Part shown: positions 37,668 to 45,548 of the stretch, piece by piece
Layout: each line of letters starts with the position of its first letter
Position numbering within the stretch: position 1 is the first letter of the stretch
Origin: Winogradskyella sp.
GTDB lineage: Bacteria; Bacteroidota; Bacteroidia; Flavobacteriales; Flavobacteriaceae
Assembly: GCF_025210595.1 (NCBI RefSeq)
Contig: NZ_JAOARH010000080.1
Location: 1-58,343 of the forward strand
Length of the DNA: 58,343 nucleotides
Direction of reading: 5' to 3'
Program-made: the position numbers and the translations under genes
The notes under the pieces: generated by a model
Seen by the model: only the letters and a program-made list of their open reading frames with translations
Told to the model about the DNA's origin: nothing
Databases searched by the model: none

Positions 37668-37753
37668 AACGAAGCAACTTTCTTTAATAGCATTACTTTA
37701 CTATTAAAAACAACTTATTAACATGTGTTTCACTATATTAGTAACTCATAATC

Positions 37754-39289
37754 ATGAAGTTACTAAATTTTACCATTATAAAATTTACGCTTTGTCTTAT
37801 CATAGGCATTGTACTTGCTCATTATTTTAATTTAAATTTCCGCATAGCTCTTTATTCCTCTTTAGGGCTAATCGCCATGCTTGGTATTTATTGGTTAGCC
37901 ATAAGACAAAAAATAAATCGTTCACCATATTTTGCAATACTCACTTATTTATGCATAATTAGCATTGGTATTAATGCTTACAATATTAAAAATGAAAAAC
38001 TACGCCCTCGTCATTATACTAATTTAGAGACAAGCAGCACTTACAAGAGCATTAGCTTTAAAATTGAACAACGTCTCAAACCTGATGCTTATAACGATAA
38101 GTATATTGCATCTCTGATTTCTATAAATGATGAGTCTATTTTTGGAAGGTTACTAGTAAATATAAAGCGAGATTCTACTCAAGATTGCTTACCTGTAGAT
38201 GCAGTTTTATACACTAAAACTCAGTTTAAAAACATTCAAAAACCATTAAATCCACATCAATTTGATTATAGTAAATATCTAGAATTAAAACAGGTATATC
38301 ACCAATTATATCTTAAACACAATGAAATACTAATACTATCAAAACAACCAACAACAATTTACGGTTATGCAGATCAGTTAAGGTCAACTATTAACAACAA
38401 CCTTGTTAAAGCTGGATTTGAAAATGATGTTTTAAGTATTATTAATGCATTGCTTCTAGGACAACGACAAACCATTAATAAGCATATTTATAATAACTAT
38501 GTAAATTCTGGCACTATACATATTTTAGCTGTTTCTGGTTTGCATGTTGGTATTATATTAATAATGCTCAATTTTATTCTTAGACCGCTACTCTACCTAA
38601 AACATGGTCGGATTTTGAGACCACTCATTATTATTAGTTTACTTTGGCTTTTTGCAGTTGTTGCAGGTTTATCTCCTTCTGTTACAAGAGCTGTAACAAT
38701 GTTTAGCATTATAAGTTTTGCTCAGCATTTAAAACGACCAGCAAATATCTACAATACCTTAGCGATTTCGGCTTTTCTTATTTTACTAATTAAGCCTACG
38801 TTTTTATTTAAAGTTGGTTTTCAAATGAGTTACTTAGCTGTTCTTGGTATTGTTAGCATTCAGCCTATATTGTATAAATTATGGCAGCCAAAATATTTAA
38901 TTTTAGATTATCCTTGGCAAATATTTACAGTAACACTTTCAGCACAAGCTGGTGTCGTACCAATCAGTTTATTTTATTTTCATCAATTTCCTGGGTTATT
39001 TTTCATCTCTAATCTTGTTGTTATTCCTTTTTTAGGATTAATTCTTGGTATTGGTTTATTTGTTATTTTATTAGCACTAATAAATATGCTTCCAGATTTT
39101 TTAGTAGTACTATACAGCGGAATAATTCACAGCCTAAATACATTTATTGCTTGGGTAGCGGAATTTGAAGATTTCCTCTTTAGAGATATTCCTTTTCCTT
39201 TAATTCAGGTTATTTGCGCATATTTTATAATTGCCGCTTCAGTGCAAGTCTACAAACACAAAACCTTTAGGTGGGTGCATTTTGCTTAA
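37754..39289 (+). CDS. comEC: ComEC/Rec2 competence protein, N-terminal part (membrane channel)
   Basis: A 511-residue membrane protein. It contains the DUF4131-like N-terminal helices and soluble OB-like part, then the Competence core with the hallmark HILAVSGLHVGII near residues 255-267 and about eight transmembrane helices. ComEC forms the inner-membrane channel for DNA uptake during natural transformation. The reading frame closes in TAA at 39289, and an overlapping frame from 39271 carries what looks like the rest of the protein, so this gene appears to be cut by a frameshift after the last transmembrane helices. The metallo-beta-lactamase-type domain of full-length Gram-positive ComEC is not expected intact in this short Flavobacteria form. 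Confidence 0.85.
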   Translation: MKLLNFTIIKFTLCLIIGIVLAHYFNLNFRIALYSSLGLIAMLGIYWLAIRQKINRSPYFAILTYLCIISIGINAYNIKNEKLRPRHYTNLETSSTYKSISFKIEQRLKPDAYNDKYIASLISINDESIFGRLLVNIKRDSTQDCLPVDAVLYTKTQFKNIQKPLNPHQFDYSKYLELKQVYHQLYLKHNEILILSKQPTTIYGYADQLRSTINNNLVKAGFENDVLSIINALLLGQRQTINKHIYNNYVNSGTIHILAVSGLHVGIILIMLNFILRPLLYLKHGRILRPLIIISLLWLFAVVAGLSPSVTRAVTMFSIISFAQHLKRPANIYNTLAISAFLILLIKPTFLFKVGFQMSYLAVLGIVSIQPILYKLWQPKYLILDYPWQIFTVTLSAQAGVVPISLFYFHQFPGLFFISNLVVIPFLGLILGIGLFVILLALINMLPDFLVVLYSGIIHSLNTFIAWVAEFEDFLFRDIPFPLIQVICAYFIIAASVQVYKHKTFRWVHFA

Positions 39290-39783
39290 TAGGTGTGATA
39301 TGTTTTCAAGGCACATTTTTCTATCTTAATTTCAAAAAACAAAATGATGCTTTTATTGTTTTTAATAAAAGTCGATTTTCAATAATTGGTCAAAAACAAA
39401 ATGACAGACTTATTATTCATCACAATTTAGACTCTATAAAACAATTCACAGATAATGTTGTTAGAAATTATAAAGTAGGCGAAATGATTGATTTAGTTTC
39501 TACAGATAGTTTACAAAATACCTATAAGTATAAAGACAAAACCATCTTGGTTATAGACAGCTTAGGTGTTTACAAAAGTTTAAGTTTTAATACAGATTAT
39601 GTTTTACTTAGAAATTCACCAAAAATTAACCTCAATCGTGTTATAGACAGTTTAAAACCAAAGGTTTTTATTGCAGATGCCAGTAATTACAAAACTTATA
39701 TTAAACGTTGGAAAGCGACATGTATTGATAAAAAAATCCCTTTCCATTATACTAATGAAAAGGGAGCATTTATTTTACAGTAA
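39271..39783 (+). CDS. ComEC C-terminal part in a shifted frame
   Basis: A 170-residue frame beginning at GTG 39271 and overlapping the previous one by 19 bases, shifted by -1. It starts with the end of a transmembrane helix (GAFCLIGVICFQGTFFYLNF), continues as a soluble basic domain, and has VLLRNSPKINLNRVIDSL and ADASNYKTYIKRW near the end, which I recall as the C-terminal part of Flavobacteria ComEC proteins of about 670 residues. 511 plus about 165 residues gives that length. It may be a real frameshift mutation, an assembly error of one base, or a split gene translated by coupling from the GTG. It lacks its own signal or promoter. Confidence 0.65.
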   Translation: MGAFCLIGVICFQGTFFYLNFKKQNDAFIVFNKSRFSIIGQKQNDRLIIHHNLDSIKQFTDNVVRNYKVGEMIDLVSTDSLQNTYKYKDKTILVIDSLGVYKSLSFNTDYVLLRNSPKINLNRVIDSLKPKVFIADASNYKTYIKRWKATCIDKKIPFHYTNEKGAFILQ

Positions 39784-39788
39784 TACTT

Positions 39789-40358
39789 TTACTCTTTAAA
39801 AGTTGGCTTAAAGTTTTTATAATACTCATTGAACTTTTCTTGCGTATCCATCTCCTTGTGTTTATCTGTTTTAAACAACTTTAAATACAATTCTATTTGT
39901 TTAGGTTTTAGATAGCCAGAAATAGGTGCAATAAAATTAGCTTCTTCATCAAAAAACACCATTGTTGGATATGCTCTTACATTTAAAACTCTAGTAAACT
40001 GATGTGCACTATTACGTCTATTTGCTTTACCAGCATCGTAATTTGGGTTGGTATATGTTTTATCCTTATACGTTACAGTATCATTACCTTCACCATTAAA
40101 TTTCACAGCATAATAATGTTCATTGATATAGTTTACAACATCTTCATTATGAAACGTATTTTTATCTAGCAACTTACATGGACCACACCAATTGGTATAT
40201 ACATCCATAATAATTTTTTTTGGTGCTTTCTTTTGAAGTTCAATAGCTTCTTCTATTGTCACCCAATTAATTTCTTTTTCCGATGTTTCTGCTGCATTTT
40301 GAAACGATACTAGTGTTATAAAAGCGACAAACGTTAGTATGAAATGTATTTTTTTCAT
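39789..40358 (-). CDS. Exported thioredoxin-fold protein
   Basis: A 189-residue protein with a Sec signal peptide (MKKIHFILTFVAFITLVSFQ) and a thioredoxin-like domain with the redox pair in NWCGPCKLLDKNTF near residues 57-63, a DVYT strand before it, and the cis-Pro in VRAYPTMVFF. The layout matches the Thioredoxin_7 / DsbD-gamma-like family found in the Bacteroidota periplasm, thought to handle disulfides of exported proteins. It converges on the comEC C-terminal part with a 5-base gap. Confidence 0.87.
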   Translation of the reverse strand: MKKIHFILTFVAFITLVSFQNAAETSEKEINWVTIEEAIELQKKAPKKIIMDVYTNWCGPCKLLDKNTFHNEDVVNYINEHYYAVKFNGEGNDTVTYKDKTYTNPNYDAGKANRRNSAHQFTRVLNVRAYPTMVFFDEEANFIAPISGYLKPKQIELYLKLFKTDKHKEMDTQEKFNEYYKNFKPTFKE

Positions 40359-40437
40359 TTTATGCTGAATTTATTTTTACTGAACTTATTTCAGTAGCAT
40401 GACAACTCATTGGTTGCAAATGTTGTACCGAACTTAC

Positions 40438-40467
40438 AAAAAATGCTCCTAATTAGGAGCATTTTTT
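40438..40467. terminator. Perfect bidirectional terminator after the POT transporter genes
   Basis: AAATGCTCCT-AATT-AGGAGCATTT is a perfect 24-base palindrome (40441-40464) flanked by A and T runs. It lies 20 bases after the stop codon of the first POT gene on the minus strand. Confidence 0.9.
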
Positions 40468-40486
40468 AGTTATTTATAACTTAAAA

Positions 40487-42253
40487 TTAATGAATTCCGT
40501 GCATTAATTTTTTTATCTTTTTGTTTAATGCTAATATTACTAATCCAGCAACAAAAGGAATTACGGTAAAAATTAAGAAGAAACCAGATAATCCAGACTC
40601 TTCAGCAATTGAATCTGAATACTCAGCTAAAATTCCAGCAGTTTTGTTTGCTAAACCTGTAAATATATACCAAATACCAAACATGAATCCCATCATACGC
40701 GCTGGTGCTAATTTACTTACATAAGATAATCCTACAGGTGAAATAGATAACTCACCCATTGTGTGGAATAAATAAGCTAACAGTAACCAAATCATACTTA
40801 CAGATGCCGTTTTTGCACCTGCTGGAATACTTGATGCTCCAATTACAAGCATTAAAAAACCTAATGCCAATAATGTAAGTCCTCCAAAGAATTTTTGAGG
40901 TCCCGAAAAATTAGTACGTTCCCAAAACTTAGAATATAGAGGAGCTAATGAAACAATAAACAGTGGGTTTAAAATCTGAAACCAAGTTACGTCTACTTCT
41001 AAATTAGTACTCATAAGCTTATCATAAACTCTAAATATGACTAAAGCCCAAATTATTAAGAAACTGATACTTGTAAATAACACAGTTAATTTATACTTCT
41101 TATAAATTGCTTTTGCCAACTTAACAATTACCCAAGTTAATACTAACATTGGTCCAATTGATATAATAAAATCTATGACTTTAAATATTATCGCAGAGGT
41201 ATCGGACAATGTTCTGCTTGTATAATCTTTTGCAAAAACTGTCATTGTTGATCCTGCTTGCTCAAAACTTGCCCAGAAAAACACCACAAAAAATGCTATT
41301 AAAAAGAATGCCTTTAAACGATCTCTTTCAATAGGTTCAAAACGTTTTAATCTAGATAACCCTAAAGTTATCAAAACAACTAATGAGATTAAAAACAATA
41401 CTAAACCAGACGAGATGTTATAACCCATAAAAGTTTCTGGCAAGAAATGATATCCTCTTGTTACCACAGAAGTAACACCTTCTACAACCCAAACACCAGC
41501 TAACACAACTGCAATTATTCCTAAAATCTTATCCTTTTGTGTAAATGGTACTTCTTTAGTCGTTTTCTCTTCATTAACATCAACATTTTTTAAACTTGGT
41601 GTAGAAGCCTCTTTTCCAAAGACGTCTCTAGCAAAATAAAACTGAAGTAAGCCAAACAACATAAAAACACCTGCTAAACCAAATCCCCAACTCCAGCTAA
41701 AAGTTTCAGCTATCCATCCAACTAAAAGCGTTCCTATAAATGCACCTGCATTTACACCCATATAAAATATTGAATATGCCGAATCCTTTTTTTCTGGTCG
41801 CTTGGTGTACATTTTCCCAACTATTGAAGACATGTTTGGTTTAAACAAGCCTGTACCAAGAACAATTAGAAGCAAGCCAACATAAAACAAAAATGTTAAA
41901 TCAACACCTATTTGCAAATCGGCAATTGCCATAGTGGCATGACCAGATGTTATAACCAAGGAGCCTACGATTACCGTTTTTACGTGTCCCCATTTATGAT
42001 CGGCTATCCAACCACCAACCATTGGCAAAAAATACACTAACATCACATACCATCCGTAAAGCGCATAGGCTTCTTTACGTTCCCAGCCCCAACCACCATC
42101 TGTTACTTTAGTGATTAAGAAAAGGATTAATATTGCTCTCATACCATAATACGAGAAACGCTCCCACATTTCTGTAAAAAACTGAACAAAAAGCCCAACA
42201 GGATGTCCTAATATTTCTGTTTCTGCTGTTATATTTTTAGTTTGTTCGCTCAT
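40487..42253 (-). CDS. POT-family proton-dependent oligopeptide transporter
   Basis: A 588-residue inner-membrane protein with 12-14 predicted helices. The first helix region holds the POT signature FFTEMWERFSYYGMRAIL (the ExxERFxYYG motif that binds protons and substrate) and the second signature is FYMGVNAGAFIGTL. Di- and tripeptides enter with protons. It ends a run of three POT genes behind a dipeptidyl peptidase gene and starts 2 bases after the neighbouring POT gene. A C-terminal KKLMHGIH end is shared with the third copy (KKLMHGVE), showing close kinship between them. Confidence 0.92.
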   Translation of the reverse strand: MSEQTKNITAETEILGHPVGLFVQFFTEMWERFSYYGMRAILILFLITKVTDGGWGWERKEAYALYGWYVMLVYFLPMVGGWIADHKWGHVKTVIVGSLVITSGHATMAIADLQIGVDLTFLFYVGLLLIVLGTGLFKPNMSSIVGKMYTKRPEKKDSAYSIFYMGVNAGAFIGTLLVGWIAETFSWSWGFGLAGVFMLFGLLQFYFARDVFGKEASTPSLKNVDVNEEKTTKEVPFTQKDKILGIIAVVLAGVWVVEGVTSVVTRGYHFLPETFMGYNISSGLVLFLISLVVLITLGLSRLKRFEPIERDRLKAFFLIAFFVVFFWASFEQAGSTMTVFAKDYTSRTLSDTSAIIFKVIDFIISIGPMLVLTWVIVKLAKAIYKKYKLTVLFTSISFLIIWALVIFRVYDKLMSTNLEVDVTWFQILNPLFIVSLAPLYSKFWERTNFSGPQKFFGGLTLLALGFLMLVIGASSIPAGAKTASVSMIWLLLAYLFHTMGELSISPVGLSYVSKLAPARMMGFMFGIWYIFTGLANKTAGILAEYSDSIAEESGLSGFFLIFTVIPFVAGLVILALNKKIKKLMHGIH

Positions 42254-42255
42254 AA

Positions 42256-43923
42256 TTATTCCGTTTCAGTTGCTGCGCCATTTTTTTCTCTCGGCTTTAC
42301 AACAAGGTTGTCATAAACTATAAGTGCTGAAACTGTAACAACACCTATTCCTGAAATTACCCACCATATTTTATTTGGCGAATAATTGTCCCAAATAACA
42401 CTTGTCATTTCCCATTTAGACATATCTAAACTTTCGGCAGCAGCTAAAATATAATCGTTCTTAGAAAACTCAGCGCTTAAAGCACCATAATCCTCTATCC
42501 CATTTTCTTCGGCATATTCTTTAAGCTCTTTAATTCCTAGGGACCAGTCTTTATTTGCAAAAACATCATTAGATAATAACATCCTTACCTTTTCTACTGA
42601 AATAGAAAACGCATTAGCAGATTTTTCTAAAAATTGATTTTCAGTATATCTTGTTCCTACTTCAGTTAATGCTATATCTTTTGTTCCTAAATAATTTTTA
42701 ACTAACGTTAGTTTATCTGACCAAGCTTGATACAAATTACCAGATACAAATGTGGTTAACAAATTACCCACAAAAATTGGAACAAAATATGTACCTTGAT
42801 ACAATGCCTCTTTACCTTTAGGAGATATTATTGCAATGAATGATGAAAATGTAGGATTTGTAGTCATTTCACCAATAGCAAAAATCACTACACCTAATAT
42901 TGTAAAAGTTACATCTTTGAAATAGAAAGTTAAAGAAATACCAATAATAGCTATTATAAACCCTCTTATCATTGCAGTAACATGACGCATTTTTATTACA
43001 AAAGAAGACACAAGGATTTGTAATAAGATTATCATACCAGCATCTATATTAGTAAACCATTCTGGCTTGATTTGTCCATCGGACGAAATATAATTTCCTA
43101 TTGCAGGAGAAAAATCTGTTATTGCTTTACTAACGGAACTTGTATCTACCCAATCTTCAATAAATGTAGGCAATGTGTAAAATAATTGATTAAACATTGT
43201 CCAGAAACCAATCATAATTAAAAGCAACACTGAAAGCTTAGTATCTTTTAAAGCTTCAACAATATTGTTTAATGACTCTTTTATAGTTTCTAATACTCCT
43301 TTGTTTGATTTTACTCTTTCTTGCTCTTTGTAGAAAATAAGGACAATAATCAAATTAATTCCTATTACTATAGCAGCCTGAATGAATACTAATCCCCAAC
43401 CTTTTTCTCTTAATCCAGAAGAAAAAGCAGGACCTATAAATCCACCTATATTCACCATCATATAGAATATACCAAATCCTAATGTAGAGTTCTTCTTAGT
43501 TGTAGATTTTGTTACAATAGCTGAAGCAACTGGCTTAAACATTGCTGCACCAACAGCAACCCATAAAAATATTAAAAAGACAGCCGTGTAAGAGGTTACT
43601 TCTCCCATGAAATAATACCCTGTCATCAGCATTATATAAGAAATTACTAAAGACAGTTTATAGCCTATTTTATCTGATATAATGCCTGTAAACAAAGGAA
43701 GTAAATAAAGAATTGCTGTAACAATTCCCATTATTTGTCCTTTCTCTGTATGCGTAAATCCTAAACCACCATCATCGGTTGAACCCGTAAGATATAAAGC
43801 TAAAACAGCAAATAAACCATACCAAGCCCAACGCTCAAAGAGTTCCATTATACTGGCAACCCAAAACATTGGATCAAAAGATTTAATTAAAGATAGTGTT
43901 GATTCGTTTTTTCCTGTACTCAT
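42256..43923 (-). CDS. POT-family transporter, divergent copy
   Basis: A 555-residue membrane protein of the same family. The first signature is IMELFERWAWYGLFAVLALY, which keeps ExxERxxxYG but differs from the two neighbouring POT proteins, and the second is FYMMVNIGGFIGP. A hydrophilic stretch of about 110 residues near the C-terminal third (LGTKDIALTEVG through DYILAAAESLD) is absent from the other two. It may therefore take a different peptide or another substrate. It lies behind the terminator at 43942-43977 and before the first POT gene with a 2-base gap. Confidence 0.87.
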   Translation of the reverse strand: MSTGKNESTLSLIKSFDPMFWVASIMELFERWAWYGLFAVLALYLTGSTDDGGLGFTHTEKGQIMGIVTAILYLLPLFTGIISDKIGYKLSLVISYIMLMTGYYFMGEVTSYTAVFLIFLWVAVGAAMFKPVASAIVTKSTTKKNSTLGFGIFYMMVNIGGFIGPAFSSGLREKGWGLVFIQAAIVIGINLIIVLIFYKEQERVKSNKGVLETIKESLNNIVEALKDTKLSVLLLIMIGFWTMFNQLFYTLPTFIEDWVDTSSVSKAITDFSPAIGNYISSDGQIKPEWFTNIDAGMIILLQILVSSFVIKMRHVTAMIRGFIIAIIGISLTFYFKDVTFTILGVVIFAIGEMTTNPTFSSFIAIISPKGKEALYQGTYFVPIFVGNLLTTFVSGNLYQAWSDKLTLVKNYLGTKDIALTEVGTRYTENQFLEKSANAFSISVEKVRMLLSNDVFANKDWSLGIKELKEYAEENGIEDYGALSAEFSKNDYILAAAESLDMSKWEMTSVIWDNYSPNKIWWVISGIGVVTVSALIVYDNLVVKPREKNGAATETE

Positions 43924-43941
43924 AAAATTATTAGTTAGAAT

Positions 43942-43977
43942 AAAAAAAGCCCAAGCAATAACTTACTTGAGCTTTTT
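43942..43977 (-). terminator. Intrinsic terminator between POT genes
   Basis: On the minus strand AAAGCTCAAG pairs with CTTGGGCTTT (one G-T pair) around a 10-base loop, followed by a long T-run. It lies 54 bases after the third POT gene and would separate or attenuate transcription into the next two POT genes. Confidence 0.8.
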
Positions 43978-44030
43978 ATAATATGTATTTATTGTTTTAT
44001 CATAAAGTTGAAATGAAATGTGAATATCTA

Positions 44031-45521
44031 TTATTCAACTCCATGCATTAGTTTCTTAAGTGGTTTGCTAAATATTATAATTAAAACAGCAATACCTATT
44101 AACACAAATCCTATTGTAGAAAACACGGTTGTATATTTTTCTAATCCTTGGGCTGCATTTAATGCTTCACCACTATCACCATGACCTCCTGTTAATGTAG
44201 CAATCTTACCACCAACATAATTTGCAATTGCAAAACTTAAGAACCATGCTCCCATTGCTGTTCCTGCAATATTCTTAGGAGATAATTTTGTTACCATTGA
44301 CAGTCCAATAGGAGATAAGAACAACTCTCCTGTTGTATGTAATAAGTATAACACTACTAAAGTTAATAATGGCACTTGGTAAGCTTCGTTCACAAACTGT
44401 AAACCAATATTTGTAACTAAGAAACCTAATGCTAATTGTAAAATACCAAAAGCAAATTTTAATGGAATACTTGGGTTTTTTCCTTTCTTAGCTAATTTCA
44501 CCCACATTACTGAGAAAATAGAACCAAATACTATAATAAAGAAAGGATTAAAGAACTGTGTCATTGAAGCTGGCATTTCCCAACCAAAAATACTTCTATC
44601 AACGTTTCTGTCTGCAAATAAGGTTAACGAAGTTCCTGCTTGTTCAAAACATGCCCAAAATGCAATATTAATAACCATAAAGATTAACAATGCTATCATT
44701 CTGTCTTTCCACATTTTTACTTTTTCAGTAGTATCTGCATCTATTCCTGCTTTTACTAATACAAACGAAATAAATATGAATAAACCTATAAGAATATAAT
44801 CCATAAATCCATTGTTCTGGATTAAGAAGTAACACACAGGAATTAACACTAATGATAAAATTGAAACCATATGTGCTTTGTTTAATGGTCCAGCAACTTT
44901 TTGTTTTCCTTCTTCTGTAAATCCTAAACCTTCAGCAGCAGCGTAGTTATCTCTACCAAAGTAGAAAATGAATAAACCTAATAACATACCAATACCTGCT
45001 AATCCAAATCCGTATTTAAAACCATAAGTTTCACCAACATAAGCAATAACTGTTGTTGCTAACAAGGCTCCAATATTAATTCCTATATAAAAAATTGTAA
45101 ATCCTGAATCTCGTCTTGGATCTCCATCTTCGTATAATTTACCAACAATTGTAGAAATATTAGCTTTAAAATACCCATTACCCACAATTAAAGCTCCCAT
45201 TCCTATTAATAGAAAATGCTCAGAACCTCCAAGAATTAAAAATTCACCAATTGCCATTAAAACAGCTCCAAGTAACACTGCGTTTCTGTAACCAAGATAC
45301 TTGTCTGCCATTTTACCTCCCAAAATTGGCGCAGCATATACCAACCCTGTATATGCTCCATAAATTAAGGCAGCGTCTGCATCACCTTTCATTAACGATT
45401 TTACTAAATATAGTGTTAGAAGAACACGCATTCCGTAATAACAAACTCTTTCCCACATTTCTGAGAAGAATAAGGTCATCAACCCTCTTGGGTGTCCTTG
45501 CTTAACTTGATTGTTTTCCAT
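44031..45521 (-). CDS. POT-family proton-dependent oligopeptide transporter
   Basis: A 496-residue inner-membrane protein with about 12-14 helices. The first signature is FFSEMWERVCYYGMRVLLTLY and the second FYIGINIGALLATT, both close to the POT consensus; the end is KKLMHGVE as in the POT protein encoded at 40487-42253. It begins 27 bases after the dipeptidyl peptidase gene, so the peptidase and this transporter very probably share a message. Expected to import the dipeptides released by that enzyme. Confidence 0.92.
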   Translation of the reverse strand: MENNQVKQGHPRGLMTLFFSEMWERVCYYGMRVLLTLYLVKSLMKGDADAALIYGAYTGLVYAAPILGGKMADKYLGYRNAVLLGAVLMAIGEFLILGGSEHFLLIGMGALIVGNGYFKANISTIVGKLYEDGDPRRDSGFTIFYIGINIGALLATTVIAYVGETYGFKYGFGLAGIGMLLGLFIFYFGRDNYAAAEGLGFTEEGKQKVAGPLNKAHMVSILSLVLIPVCYFLIQNNGFMDYILIGLFIFISFVLVKAGIDADTTEKVKMWKDRMIALLIFMVINIAFWACFEQAGTSLTLFADRNVDRSIFGWEMPASMTQFFNPFFIIVFGSIFSVMWVKLAKKGKNPSIPLKFAFGILQLALGFLVTNIGLQFVNEAYQVPLLTLVVLYLLHTTGELFLSPIGLSMVTKLSPKNIAGTAMGAWFLSFAIANYVGGKIATLTGGHGDSGEALNAAQGLEKYTTVFSTIGFVLIGIAVLIIIFSKPLKKLMHGVE

Positions 45522-45548
45522 AGTATATATAAAAGTTAGTTAGTATTA

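Noticed and set aside
39255-39295. Programmed -1 ribosomal frameshift in comEC
   Set aside because: No X XXY YYZ heptamer is present in the zero frame in the overlap, and no obvious downstream hairpin was seen. Mutation, base-call error or a split gene is more likely.
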